Part shown: piece after piece, positions 24,946-33,804 of the stretch
Layout of the letters: every line of letters begins with the position of its first letter
How positions within the stretch are numbered: the stretch's first letter is position 1
Source: Flavobacterium sp.
GTDB taxonomy: Bacteria; Bacteroidota; Bacteroidia; Flavobacteriales; Flavobacteriaceae
NCBI GenBank assembly: GCA_008501705.1
Contig: QQUG01000015.1
Location: forward strand, 1 to 43,557
Direction of reading: 5' to 3'
Length of the DNA: 43,557 nucleotides
Position numbers and translations under genes: made by a program
The notes under the pieces: generated by a model
Seen by the model: only the letters and a program-made list of their open reading frames with translations
Databases searched by the model: none
Told to the model about the DNA's origin: nothing

Positions 24946-26502
24946 ATGAAAAAAATCATTCTTTTGTTTATGGTTTCAACCGGTTTAGTCGCCCAGGTTG
25001 GAATCGGCACTGTAACCCCCGATGCTTCGTCTGCATTGGAGATCGAAAGTACTTCGGCGGGAATATTAATTCCCAGGATGACCGAAGCTCAGAGAACCGC
25101 CATTGGTTCTCCTGCAACAGGATTACTGGTTTACCAAACAAATAATACAGCCGGATTCTGGTATTACTCCGGTTCCGGTTGGGCCGCACTGGGAAGTTCG
25201 TCCTCATGGGAGCTTACCGGTAACGCAGGCACCAACCCTTCAACAAATTTTATTGGAACAACGGATGACGTGGATTTAAAATTTAGAAGAAATAATCTCG
25301 AAGTGGGCGATATCACAAATTACAATATTGCTTTTGGCGAATCCTCCTTTGTCAATCCGGTAAACGCTTTTTATAACGTCGCCATAGGAAATAACGCCAT
25401 GGAGAATATTACAGGGGCAGATGGAAATGTGGCCATCGGATGGAATGCACTTCAGGCAAATACAAGCTCCGCTGCTTTGGTCGCCATTGGAAATGGAGCA
25501 CTCGCCAATAATACCGAAGAAAACAATGTAGCTATCGGATCGGGATCAATGAGTGCCAATACAGTTGGAACTAATAATACTGCTGTCGGAACCGGAAGTT
25601 TACAATCTAATATTAATGGAAATGCTAACATTTCGATCGGGTATTACTCGCTTTACAATAATGTTGACGGTGGTGCGAATTGCGCTCTGGGTTTTTATGC
25701 TTTGAGAGACAATTCATCCGGAATTTACAACTCTGCTTTTGGAAATCAATCTTTGCAGTTTAATACCACCGGAAATTACAATACCGCGCTCGGCTCATTT
25801 TCACAACAACAAAATGTCACAGGCATTGAGAATACCTCTGTAGGAACCTATTCCCTTCGAAATATAACATCCGGGAATAGAAATACCTCTGTGGGTTATA
25901 GTTCCAGCGGAGGAAATGGAAGTGATAGTTTTAATACCGCTTTAGGAGCTTATGCTGTCACTAATGCGGGATATTCCAACGCCACAGCCATTGGGTACGC
26001 AACAACGGTTTCTTCAGATAATACGGTGAGAATTGGCAACAACTCAGTCACTTCAATTGGAGGCTACACCAACTGGAGCAATATAAGTGATGGTCGCTTT
26101 AAAACCAATGTCAGAGAAGATGTAGTAGGTCTCGAATTCATCCTTAAACTTCGTCCCGTCACATATCGCTTAGATATGGATGCTATCGCCAGATTTAATA
26201 GATTACCCGATAGCCTTCGATTGAATCAGGCTGAACAACTAAAATCGAAAGAAATTCAGAGTGGGTTTATTGCTCAGGAAGTAGAACAAGCCGCCATCTC
26301 TTCTAATTACAATTTTCACGGCGTTGAAAAACCCAATGATGATAATTCACATTACGGCTTGCGCTATGCAGAATTTGTAGTACCGATTGTGAAGGCCTTA
26401 CAGGAGCAACAACAAATAATTAATGATCAGAACAAGAAGATCGAGACACTAGAATTACAATTATTAGATCTGAAGGCCATGATACAGGCTAAGTTGAATT
26501 AG
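24946..26502 (+). CDS. Exported beta-roll (YadA-head-like) protein with C-terminal S74 chaperone domain
   Basis: The start at 24946 gives MKKIILLFMVSTGLVAQVGIGT, a signal peptide; the track start lacks it. Residues 120-370 are a repetitive beta-roll with short NxAIG or NTAxG motifs (AIGNNAMENI, VAIGWNALQAN, VAIGNGALANNT, TAVGTGSLQSN), the pattern of trimeric adhesin and tail-fibre heads. The end (DGRFKTNVREDVVGLEFI to the EQQQIINDQNKKIETLELQL coiled coil) is the peptidase S74 intramolecular chaperone domain, which in phage fibres and endosialidases aids trimerisation and then cleaves itself off. No clear outer-membrane anchor or type IX sorting domain is seen. It is likely a trimeric surface protein of unknown ligand. 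Confidence 0.8.
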   Translation: MKKIILLFMVSTGLVAQVGIGTVTPDASSALEIESTSAGILIPRMTEAQRTAIGSPATGLLVYQTNNTAGFWYYSGSGWAALGSSSSWELTGNAGTNPSTNFIGTTDDVDLKFRRNNLEVGDITNYNIAFGESSFVNPVNAFYNVAIGNNAMENITGADGNVAIGWNALQANTSSAALVAIGNGALANNTEENNVAIGSGSMSANTVGTNNTAVGTGSLQSNINGNANISIGYYSLYNNVDGGANCALGFYALRDNSSGIYNSAFGNQSLQFNTTGNYNTALGSFSQQQNVTGIENTSVGTYSLRNITSGNRNTSVGYSSSGGNGSDSFNTALGAYAVTNAGYSNATAIGYATTVSSDNTVRIGNNSVTSIGGYTNWSNISDGRFKTNVREDVVGLEFILKLRPVTYRLDMDAIARFNRLPDSLRLNQAEQLKSKEIQSGFIAQEVEQAAISSNYNFHGVEKPNDDNSHYGLRYAEFVVPIVKALQEQQQIINDQNKKIETLELQLLDLKAMIQAKLN

Positions 26503-27022
26503 CGATGTCTAAGAGTTTTACCATCGTTCTATAATTACGCGCTGTAACAATGACCTGAAGTTTTCTTTCGAAGAAATTACCACTCATTTTAGCACGACCA
26601 TAACCGGTAGAGCAATAATAATAGACACACCTAGGAGTGATCTCGAATTCCTCATTAGAGAAGTTATAAGAAAGGGTTATTTCAATATTTTCTGTGGAAG
26701 GGGGCTTAAACAGAATCATGAAATAACTCTTTTCTTTCTTTTCCTTCGGAAAGGGACAGCCGTCCAATATAGCTTGTATTTCGCCGGCAGTTGTAAGCAG
26801 AACAGGAACGTGCCAGGCATATTTTTTCTCTATTGCTTCTGAAATTATTTCCGAAGAAACTTCTTTTTCAGAATCAAATATCACATTCCCGCTCTGAATA
26901 TAGGTTCGTACGTTCAGAAAACCCAACGATTCACACAGGGCGCGTAAATCGGCCATCAATATCTTCTTCTGGCCGCTTACATTAATTCCTCGTAATAATG
27001 CAATATAACGATACATACTCAT
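26489..27022 (-). CDS. DUF1697-family protein
   Basis: The 177-residue protein matches the DUF1697 pattern at its start: RYIALLRGINVSGQKKILMADLRALCESLGFLNVRTYIQSGNVIF. The rest contains LYNFSNEEFEITPRCVYYYCSTG-like blocks typical of the family and ends near KLLDIANST. The family has no established biochemical role. The ATG overlaps the stop of the upstream flavoprotein gene as ATGA, which supports the start at 27022 and translational coupling. Its end overlaps the convergent beta-roll gene by 14 bases. Confidence 0.85.
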   Translation of the reverse strand: MSMYRYIALLRGINVSGQKKILMADLRALCESLGFLNVRTYIQSGNVIFDSEKEVSSEIISEAIEKKYAWHVPVLLTTAGEIQAILDGCPFPKEKKEKSYFMILFKPPSTENIEITLSYNFSNEEFEITPRCVYYYCSTGYGRAKMSGNFFERKLQVIVTARNYRTMVKLLDIANST

Positions 27023-28251
27023 ACTTGTTCAGCAATAGCTCTGGCTGCTAGAAATCCCCCCGTCCAGGCATTCTGAAAGTTAAATCCACCGGTAATGGCA
27101 TCTATATTTAATATTTCGCCGGCAAAATACATTCCTGGGAACAATTTACTTTCGAAGGTCTTAAAATTCACCTCCTTTAACTCCACACCCCCCGCAGTTA
27201 CAAACTCTTCCTTGAAGGTGCTCTTCCCTTTCACTCTAAAGGTTGAAGCCGTTAACTGTCCAATCAACCGGGCCTGCTGATCTTTGGTGAGATCGGCCCA
27301 GGTCTGCTCCTCATCAATTCCTGAAACTTCCACTAATTTTCGCCAAAGCCTTTTTGCAAGTCCGAACTGTGCCGCCTTAGCAATTCTCTTTTTCGCGAGA
27401 TCAAATTTGATCGATCTCAATAGTTCGTTAGCCATACTGGCGTCGGTATCATTCAACCAATTCACTTTGATAGTGAAATAATATTTTAGTGGCTCCAGGA
27501 GGCGTGCACCCCAGGCTGATAATTTTAATATGGCAGGTCCACTCATCCCCCAATGTGTGATCAATAAGGGGCCTTCACTGGCAAGGATCGCTTTTTCATT
27601 CTCATCAAGGACTTCTACTGAGACTTCGGCAGATATTCCGGCCAGGCCGGAAATTCTTTGATCTTTTATATTGAAAGTAAACAAAGATGGCACAGGAGGA
27701 ACTATCTTATGACCAAGGTCCTTGAGCAGTTGCCATATTTTTGGATTACTACCCGTCGACATCACCACAGCAGGTGCGTAGAACGTTTCAGAAATGGTAC
27801 TAATATTCCATTTATCGTCCGTAAAATGTATATTCCGCACCGGTTGGCTATATAACACGTCCACACCCAATCTGTTTGTTTCATTCAGCAGCACATCGAT
27901 GATGGATTGAGACGAATCTGAAACCGGGAACATTCTCCCATCTTCCTCGGTTTTTAAGGCAACCCCTCTTTGTTCAAACCACTCAATCGTATCTCCCGTC
28001 ATAAACCGATGAAAAGGCCCCAAAAGTTCCTTTTCTCCCCTGGGATACATAGCCACCAATTGGTCCGGGATGAATTCGGCGTGGGTAACATTACACCGGC
28101 CGCCGCCGGATACCTTAACTTTCGTAAGCACCTCCTTGCCTCGCTCCAGAATACCGATCTTCAAACCGGGGTTCATCTCGGCAGTATTAATTGCCGTAAA
28201 GAACCCTGCTGCACCTCCGCCAATCACCAAAACGTCGTAATGAGTTTTCAC
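27019..28251 (-). CDS. HI0933/BaiN-family FAD-dependent oxidoreductase
   Basis: The 410-residue protein has an N-terminal dinucleotide fold (DVLVIGGGAAGFFTAINTA) binding FAD, then KVKVSGGGRCNVTHAEF, the strongest signature of the HI0933 (YhiN/BaiN) group. A C-terminal GMYFAGEILNIDAITGGFNFQNAWTGGFLAARAIA returns to the flavin site. Members are poorly characterised; BaiN was proposed as a bile-acid 7-dehydroxylation reductase in gut Firmicutes, which need not apply here. It is co-transcribed with the DUF1697 gene (four-base overlap) and is divergent from the EEP-fold gene. Confidence 0.88.
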   Translation of the reverse strand: MKTHYDVLVIGGGAAGFFTAINTAEMNPGLKIGILERGKEVLTKVKVSGGGRCNVTHAEFIPDQLVAMYPRGEKELLGPFHRFMTGDTIEWFEQRGVALKTEEDGRMFPVSDSSQSIIDVLLNETNRLGVDVLYSQPVRNIHFTDDKWNISTISETFYAPAVVMSTGSNPKIWQLLKDLGHKIVPPVPSLFTFNIKDQRISGLAGISAEVSVEVLDENEKAILASEGPLLITHWGMSGPAILKLSAWGARLLEPLKYYFTIKVNWLNDTDASMANELLRSIKFDLAKKRIAKAAQFGLAKRLWRKLVEVSGIDEEQTWADLTKDQQARLIGQLTASTFRVKGKSTFKEEFVTAGGVELKEVNFKTFESKLFPGMYFAGEILNIDAITGGFNFQNAWTGGFLAARAIAEQV

Positions 28252-28298
28252 CCTCTAAAAGTATGGATTATTCTAATGGATTCTTTTAACTTTAAGGA

Positions 28299-29336
28299 AT
28301 GATGATAGTGCTTTATATAATCGCGGCGATATTTATAATTTCTCCGTTTCTTCCAGCTACGAGAAATCCGCACTGGTTTTTTCGTACTCCGGATTTTATC
28401 AGGGCGCAAACCGTAGTGATCCAGGGGCTATTGTTTTTTTTACTGATATTTTTAACAAAAACATTCACTACAGAATTACTTATTCTCCTGGCTGCTCTGG
28501 GAATATCAGCCATTTACCAACTGATTAAGATCATTCCGTACACGGCTATTTTCCCAAGAAAGAAAACGCCTTTTAGCAGTGATGGTCATGTTTCCATCCT
28601 GGCAGCAAATGTGCTGCAGGACAATAAAAACTATGAGGAGTTCATACAATTGATCCACGAATGCGATCCTGATATGGTTCTTACCATGGAAAGCGACGAC
28701 GAATGGGAAAAGGCTCTGGAGAAAATAGAATCGGATTATCCATATGGCGAAAAGATCCCGCTGGAGAATTACTACGGTATGCATTTGTACTCCAGGGTTG
28801 AACTGGATGGTGTAGAAACTAATTTTCTTGTAGAGAACGATGTCCCTTCTATATTCTTTACGTATCCAGTTTCTGGTAATCCCATCTTTTTTGCCTGCCT
28901 GCATCCTGCTCCTCCAAGTCCTACCGAGAACGAAACGGCCAAGGAACGGGATGCCGAATTAATGATCGTTGGGAAGAAGATCAGGGATCTAGATTGTTCG
29001 GCAGTAGTTTGTGGCGATATGAATGATGTTGTCTGGAGCAGGACAACCCGACTGTTCAGAAAATTAACCGGGATGCTGGACCCACGTATCGGCCGAGGTT
29101 TCTTTAGTACCTTCCATGCACGATATTCATTTTTAAGATTTCCACTGGACCATTTGTTTCACACCCCTGATCTCTATGTGGGAAAAATGACCCGATCCCA
29201 AAATTTTGGCAGTGATCATTTTGCGATGTATTATGAGATCCATTATAAAACTTCCGAGGAGGTCCCACAGAATCCGGAGCTTACACAGGAAGAAGTGGAA
29301 GAAGTAGAAGATCTTATTGAACGTACCGAGGATTAA
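28299..29336 (+). CDS. Membrane-anchored endonuclease/exonuclease/phosphatase-family protein
   Basis: The 345-residue protein starts with about three membrane helices (to residue 80), then an EEP-fold domain facing either side of the membrane. Motifs in order are ILAANVLQDNKNY (metal site Asn), CDPDMVLTMESDDEW (the catalytic Glu position), VVCGDMNDV (the Asp-x-Asn motif) and FGSDHFAMYYEI (the Asp-His pair). The family includes nucleases, sphingomyelinases and inositol phosphatases. The membrane anchor is usual in Bacteroidota homologues, and the substrate is unknown. An acidic tail ends the protein. An AAGGA ribosome-binding-like stretch precedes the ATG. The end overlaps the convergent decarboxylase gene by four bases. 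Confidence 0.82.
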   Translation: MMIVLYIIAAIFIISPFLPATRNPHWFFRTPDFIRAQTVVIQGLLFFLLIFLTKTFTTELLILLAALGISAIYQLIKIIPYTAIFPRKKTPFSSDGHVSILAANVLQDNKNYEEFIQLIHECDPDMVLTMESDDEWEKALEKIESDYPYGEKIPLENYYGMHLYSRVELDGVETNFLVENDVPSIFFTYPVSGNPIFFACLHPAPPSPTENETAKERDAELMIVGKKIRDLDCSAVVCGDMNDVVWSRTTRLFRKLTGMLDPRIGRGFFSTFHARYSFLRFPLDHLFHTPDLYVGKMTRSQNFGSDHFAMYYEIHYKTSEEVPQNPELTQEEVEEVEDLIERTED

Positions 29337-30775
29337 TCTGAATATTTCTCCAAGGCAAACTTCCGGCAAAGATCGAGGGTCGATTTTACGTCATCCATCG
29401 TTGTTCTTGGGTTTATAAGACACATGCGCAATACGATCTGACCATTCAACACGGTGGTCATAAGTACGGCTTCCTTAGACAACATAATTTTCTTAGAGAT
29501 ATACTGGTTTAGATCATCCAATTGTGTTTCGTTTAATTTCTGAACGATAAGATTGTACCTAAAATTGATCACGGCAAGTGTTGCCGGGGATATGATCTCC
29601 CAATGCTCACTCTCACGTAACAGTGATTCTACTCGCTCGGCCAGTTCGATGTTGTATGTGATCGCTTTTCTGAAAGCTGCCAGCCCGAAAGACTTTATCG
29701 ACATATAAAATTTCAAGGCCCGAAACCTTCGCGTGAGTTGTACCCCGTGATCGTAGAAGTTAATTTCGGAAGTATTGCCCTCTACATCCCTGAGGTATTC
29801 TGGTTTTTCTGTAAAAGTGTTTTTCAGCCATTTAGAATTTCTAACCAGCAAACAACCACTCTCATACGGCTGGTAAAACCATTTATGTGGATCTACCGTT
29901 AACGAATCTGCCTTTTCAATTCCCTTTAGTGATCTTTTTCCCTGTTCCGAAAGTATAGCAGCCGCACCATAAGCCCCGTCAATGTGAAACCATATCTTTT
30001 CTTTTTTACAGATCGCAGCCAGTTGAGTAAGTGGATCTACTGTTCCGGTATTCGTGGTCCCCGCCGTAGCAATTAAGCAAAATGGCTGGTATCCTTCTAT
30101 ACGGTCTCTGGCAATCGCATTTTTTAATTTATTTATTGCGAATTTAAATTCCATATCTGTAGGGATGATCCTAATCTGTTCTTTTCTGAAACCTAAGATC
30201 CTTATCGCCTTGATATTTGATGAATGCGCCTGATCTGATAGATATATGATCGCTTTCGAAAAATCTTCCTGGCACATGACCCGCCTCGCAGTGGCAATAG
30301 CGGTAAGATTGGCCATAGAGCCTCCGCTTGTAAATATTCCCCCACCTTTCTTCACGGGGAAGCCAAATATTTTCTGAAGCCAGCCCACGGTTACAATTTC
30401 CAATTCTGCCGCAGCAGGCGAAGTGGTCCAACCCCCCGAAAAAATATTGTATCCAGTAGCCAGGGTATCCGCCATAACGCTTATATAATTACTCGGTCCC
30501 GGGACAAATGAGTAAAATTTAGGGTGGGATACGATAGAACTTTTCTCCAGCACATTTTCCGTCACAAAATCGAGAACCTGGTTAACATCCGAGGGGTATT
30601 CGGGAGCTTCTTCCAGGAACATATGATCCATTTCCTCACGCGAAGCCAAGGACACGGGTAGTTTCGATCCCTGGTTGGCCGTATGGTCCACAACCGTATC
30701 TACCACTTTATAACCCAGATCTTTCATTTCATCCAGGGTAAGTTCAAGTCTTGCATCCAAAGTTTTTGATCGCAT
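29333..30775 (-). CDS. Group II PLP-dependent decarboxylase (aromatic-L-amino-acid-decarboxylase-like)
   Basis: The 480-residue protein is a fold-I group II decarboxylase. The lysine that holds PLP is in SLTVDPHKWFYQPYE (near residue 300), the cofactor-contacting segment is WFHIDGAYGAAA and the loop SDQAHSSNIKAIRILG is family-typical. The N-terminal SHPKFYSFVPGPSN and GGWTTSPAAAELE segments match the aromatic amino acid decarboxylase, tyrosine decarboxylase or tryptophan decarboxylase branch rather than glutamate decarboxylase. The exact amino acid is not decided by sequence. It is convergent with the EEP gene and divergent from the sugar porter gene. Confidence 0.85.
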   Translation of the reverse strand: MRSKTLDARLELTLDEMKDLGYKVVDTVVDHTANQGSKLPVSLASREEMDHMFLEEAPEYPSDVNQVLDFVTENVLEKSSIVSHPKFYSFVPGPSNYISVMADTLATGYNIFSGGWTTSPAAAELEIVTVGWLQKIFGFPVKKGGGIFTSGGSMANLTAIATARRVMCQEDFSKAIIYLSDQAHSSNIKAIRILGFRKEQIRIIPTDMEFKFAINKLKNAIARDRIEGYQPFCLIATAGTTNTGTVDPLTQLAAICKKEKIWFHIDGAYGAAAILSEQGKRSLKGIEKADSLTVDPHKWFYQPYESGCLLVRNSKWLKNTFTEKPEYLRDVEGNTSEINFYDHGVQLTRRFRALKFYMSIKSFGLAAFRKAITYNIELAERVESLLRESEHWEIISPATLAVINFRYNLIVQKLNETQLDDLNQYISKKIMLSKEAVLMTTVLNGQIVLRMCLINPRTTMDDVKSTLDLCRKFALEKYSD

Positions 30776-30948
30776 TTCTCTGTATTTTTTTAAGATGCTG
30801 CAAAATTATCGATTTAATAAGTCATCAGGCTCATAATACAACAAAAGTTGTACGTATATTTTAGAAAAATCGATCGGTTAACGAGTAAAAAAGAATGACC
30901 AACCATCTAAATTTTTGGTATCTTGAATCCTTCTAACAAACCAATTCA

Positions 30949-32295
30949 ATGAAAGACATAACCAAATGGAGCATTACTGTCGCTCTGGCTGGATTCTTAT
31001 TCGGTTTTGACACAGTAGTAATAAGTGGTGCCAACCAACCCATCCAGGAGCTTTGGAACACCTCTCCCCTATTCCACGGAACTTTTATAATGAGTATGGC
31101 GCTTTGGGGCACGGTCCTGGGTTCGCTTTTAGGTGGGATCCCCACAAAACGCCTGGGAAGAAAAAAGACCTTATTCTGGATAGGGATACTCTTCTTCGTT
31201 TCTGCTATGGGAAGCGCATTTGCTCCAGACCCGTATAGCTTTTCTTTTTTCAGATTTATAGGAGGTATTGGCGTAGGCGTGTCCTCGGTGGCAGCCCCTA
31301 TTTATATTTCCGAGATCACAACGGCCGAGAACAGGGGTCGTCTTGGTGCCTTGTACCAGTTTAATATTGTATTCGGAATATTGATCGCCTTTGTCTCTAA
31401 CTGGCTTCTGAAAGGCGTAGGCGGAGACATGGACTGGCGCTGGATGCTGGGGGTGGAAGGCATTCCGGCTCTCGCTTATACGCTCATGGTAATGAACGTA
31501 CCTAATAGTCCGCGTTGGTTATTACTTCAGAAAAAAAATGCAGAAGCAGCACTTTCGGTACTAAAACGAATGTATAAAGATGCCGAGGCATTGATCCACC
31601 TGAAAGAGATCCAGGCAGACGCTGCACTTCCTAAAAGCAACGATAAATTATTTCAGAAAAAATATAAGAAAGTACTCTGGCTCGGATTTCTAATAGCCTT
31701 CTTCAACCAGTTATCGGGTATTAATTTCGTGCTATACTACGCTCCACAGATCCTGGAGCAAGCCGGGCTTGGAGGTGAAGAATCCTTATTCAATTCTATA
31801 GCGATAGGAGCGGTTAACCTAATTTTCACGCTCATAGGGATTCGGTTGATCGATCGCCTGGGTCGCCGACAATTACTTATCATAGGATCCATAGGATATA
31901 TCACCAGTTTATTTATGGTGGGTTACTGTTTCCAGGCCGGCCTAAGCCCTACTTTATTACTTGTGTTTATCTGTATGTTCATAGCTTCACATGCCATCGG
32001 ACAGGGAGCGATCATCTGGGTATTTATTTCTGAAATATTCCCCAACAGGGTACGAGCCTACGGGCAATCATGGGGAACGAGCACACACTGGGTGTTCGCG
32101 GCCCTCATCACTTTGGTCACGCCTTTCTTTATCGATCCCAGCGAAGGGCTTTTCAGGGACAAACTAGAAGTGATATATTATTTCTTCGCCGGAATGATGG
32201 TACTACAATTGCTATGGGGAGTGTTCAAAATGCCGGAGACCAAAGGTGTTAGTCTAGAAGATCTGGAGAAGAAGTTGATCCCCGATGACGAATAA
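30949..32295 (+). CDS. Sugar porter of the major facilitator superfamily
   Basis: The 448-residue protein has twelve predicted membrane helices. Its sugar-porter signatures are GFDTVVISGANQ near the N-terminus, RLGRKKTLFW after helix 2, PNSPRWLL before the central loop, QLSGINFVLYYAP in helix 7, DRLGRRQLL between helices 8 and 9 and MPETKGVSLEDLE at the end. These are the classic marks of proton-coupled hexose/pentose/disaccharide transporters. Its end overlaps the fructokinase-like gene by 11 bases, which suggests uptake followed by phosphorylation. The substrate (fructose, glucose or a disaccharide) is not decided here. Confidence 0.88.
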   Translation: MKDITKWSITVALAGFLFGFDTVVISGANQPIQELWNTSPLFHGTFIMSMALWGTVLGSLLGGIPTKRLGRKKTLFWIGILFFVSAMGSAFAPDPYSFSFFRFIGGIGVGVSSVAAPIYISEITTAENRGRLGALYQFNIVFGILIAFVSNWLLKGVGGDMDWRWMLGVEGIPALAYTLMVMNVPNSPRWLLLQKKNAEAALSVLKRMYKDAEALIHLKEIQADAALPKSNDKLFQKKYKKVLWLGFLIAFFNQLSGINFVLYYAPQILEQAGLGGEESLFNSIAIGAVNLIFTLIGIRLIDRLGRRQLLIIGSIGYITSLFMVGYCFQAGLSPTLLLVFICMFIASHAIGQGAIIWVFISEIFPNRVRAYGQSWGTSTHWVFAALITLVTPFFIDPSEGLFRDKLEVIYYFFAGMMVLQLLWGVFKMPETKGVSLEDLEKKLIPDDE

Positions 32296-33178
32296 GAACG
32301 TACATATAGTTAGTTTTGGAGAAGTGTTGTGGGATGTATTTCCGGAGGCGAGTTTATTGGGTGGTGCTCCTTTAAACGTTGCGATGCGATTACATACGCA
32401 AGGTGCCGAAGTAACCATGCTCAGCACTGTTGGGGACGATGATTTGGGTCATCGTGCCTTAGCAGAAATACAAACTCAGGGATTATCAACTACGGGCATT
32501 TCAGTGTCCGCTTATAAGCCTACCGGACAGGTCCTGGTTTCACTATCCGATGGTGTGGCTCAATATTCCATCCTAGAAGATGTAGCCTGGGATCACATTA
32601 CTATCCCTTCCGTAATGATTCCGAAGATAAAACAGGCAGACGCTCTCATCTTCGGTTCGCTTGCCCTTCGTAAAAAGCATAATCTGCAAACCTTAAATGA
32701 GCTACTCGAATACAGCAACTTTTCTATCTTCGACCTGAATCTTAGGCCGCCCTTCTACTCTGATACACTTATCCTGGACCTAATGCGAAAAGCAGACCTT
32801 GTAAAGATGAATGATGAAGAGCTTGTACACGTGTGCCGTTTACTGGATATCCATACGGACGATCTGCAAGAGCAGGTTCTCACTATTGCTGAAAAAACCG
32901 CCACGAGGAACATTTGTGTAACTCTCGGTGATCAGGGAGCGGTTTTATTGTACGGAAAGGAATTTGTAACTCATCCGGGTTATAAAGTGAAAGTTGCCGA
33001 TACGGTAGGTGCAGGCGATTCTTTCTTTGCAGGTTTGATCTATCACTTATTATGTGGGTCGAATACAGAAACTGCCCTGGACACTGCCTGTGCGATCGGG
33101 GCCTTGGTTGCATCGAAAAAAGGAGCCAATTGTGAAGTCACCTCCCGCGAGATCACCCACCTTCAACGTGGTGCGTAA
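32285..33178 (+). CDS. PfkB-family carbohydrate kinase, probable fructokinase
   Basis: The 297-residue protein opens with SFGEVLWDVFPEASLLGGAPLNVAMRLHTQG, the PfkB substrate-binding region with the GGAPxNVA element of fructokinases. It closes with the second signature DTVGAGDSFFAGLIYHLL, whose Asp is the catalytic base. Length and motif spacing are normal. These enzymes phosphorylate fructose to fructose 6-phosphate. The 11-base overlap with the sugar porter gene makes a transporter-kinase pair likely. A 2-keto-3-deoxygluconate or other sugar substrate is possible but less well supported. Confidence 0.83.
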   Translation: MTNKNVHIVSFGEVLWDVFPEASLLGGAPLNVAMRLHTQGAEVTMLSTVGDDDLGHRALAEIQTQGLSTTGISVSAYKPTGQVLVSLSDGVAQYSILEDVAWDHITIPSVMIPKIKQADALIFGSLALRKKHNLQTLNELLEYSNFSIFDLNLRPPFYSDTLILDLMRKADLVKMNDEELVHVCRLLDIHTDDLQEQVLTIAEKTATRNICVTLGDQGAVLLYGKEFVTHPGYKVKVADTVGAGDSFFAGLIYHLLCGSNTETALDTACAIGALVASKKGANCEVTSREITHLQRGA

Positions 33179-33241
33179 ATTCTTACTTTTCAGGTTGTAT
33201 TATTTTGTAACTTGCTGATATATAACCAATAAATTTCTATT

Positions 33242-33664
33242 ATGTTCTCAAAATCAAACATCGTTAGCACCCTGGTAGCTACTATCTGGGGGTATGGTGG
33301 AGGTTACCTGTTGTGGGGGCTTCTGGCCGATCCGTACTTTCGTGAAAACGCACTTACAGATGGTATAATGAAGGATATGCCGGACATGCCCTATCTTATC
33401 CTTGGGTGTATCATTGCAGCCTTTGCTTTCTGCACTATTTACCGGACGTTCGGTTCGGGCAATTACGGAGCCAATAGTGGGCTCGCCTTTGGATTCTGGC
33501 TCGCCGTTATGCACGGCTTGGGAGACGGCCTAATTAACTTTGCAACCTCCAACATGCTGGATCTTACCGGTACGCTGGTAAACTTTGGGATCTACCTGGT
33601 GTTTTATCTAATAATGGGGCTGCTTGTCGGGCTGGTTTACGCTAAAACTACCCCAAGCGAATAA
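33242..33664 (+). CDS. Small four-helix membrane protein of unknown function
   Basis: I do not recognise this 140-residue protein with confidence; it loosely resembles DUF1761-type proteins. About four membrane helices are visible: NIVSTLVATIWGYGGGYLLWGLL, YLILGCIIAAFAFCTIY, GLAFGFWLAVMHGLGDGL and GTLVNFGIYLVFYLIMGLLVGLVYA. There is no motif for catalysis or ligand binding. It follows the sugar kinase gene after 63 bases and ends at a strong terminator. Confidence 0.7.
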   Translation: MFSKSNIVSTLVATIWGYGGGYLLWGLLADPYFRENALTDGIMKDMPDMPYLILGCIIAAFAFCTIYRTFGSGNYGANSGLAFGFWLAVMHGLGDGLINFATSNMLDLTGTLVNFGIYLVFYLIMGLLVGLVYAKTTPSE

Positions 33665-33673
33665 AAATTCTTC

Positions 33674-33703
33674 GGCCCGTATGTACTATACGGGCCTTTT
33701 TTT
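33674..33703 (+). terminator. Rho-independent terminator after the small membrane protein gene
   Basis: GGCCCGTAT and ATACGGGCC form a perfect 9-bp stem with a five-base loop, followed by seven T. Confidence 0.92.
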
Positions 33704-33745
33704 CGCTTCATAGATATAATCAAGATTTTCTTTAGAACAAACTAA

Positions 33746-33771
33746 AAAGCCTCCGAATAGACGGAGGCTTT
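33746..33771 (-). terminator. Rho-independent terminator of the duplicated secreted protein gene
   Basis: AAAGCCTCCG and CGGAGGCTTT pair perfectly around six bases. The minus strand continues TTTTTAG, so it most likely ends the minus-strand gene at 33805. Confidence 0.85.
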
Positions 33772-33804
33772 ATGGCTTCGTTCGTTATAGATTAAAATAC
33801 CTTA

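Noticed and set aside
24825-25145. 106-residue ORF overlapping the hairpin and the beta-roll gene
   Set aside because: It reads through the long inverted repeat and then runs out of frame across the signal peptide of the clear beta-roll gene; the product has no domain character.
25380-26080. CRISPR-like or tandem DNA repeat
   Set aside because: Repetition is at protein level (beta-roll motifs in a coding frame) with diverged nucleotides; no spaced direct repeats are seen.
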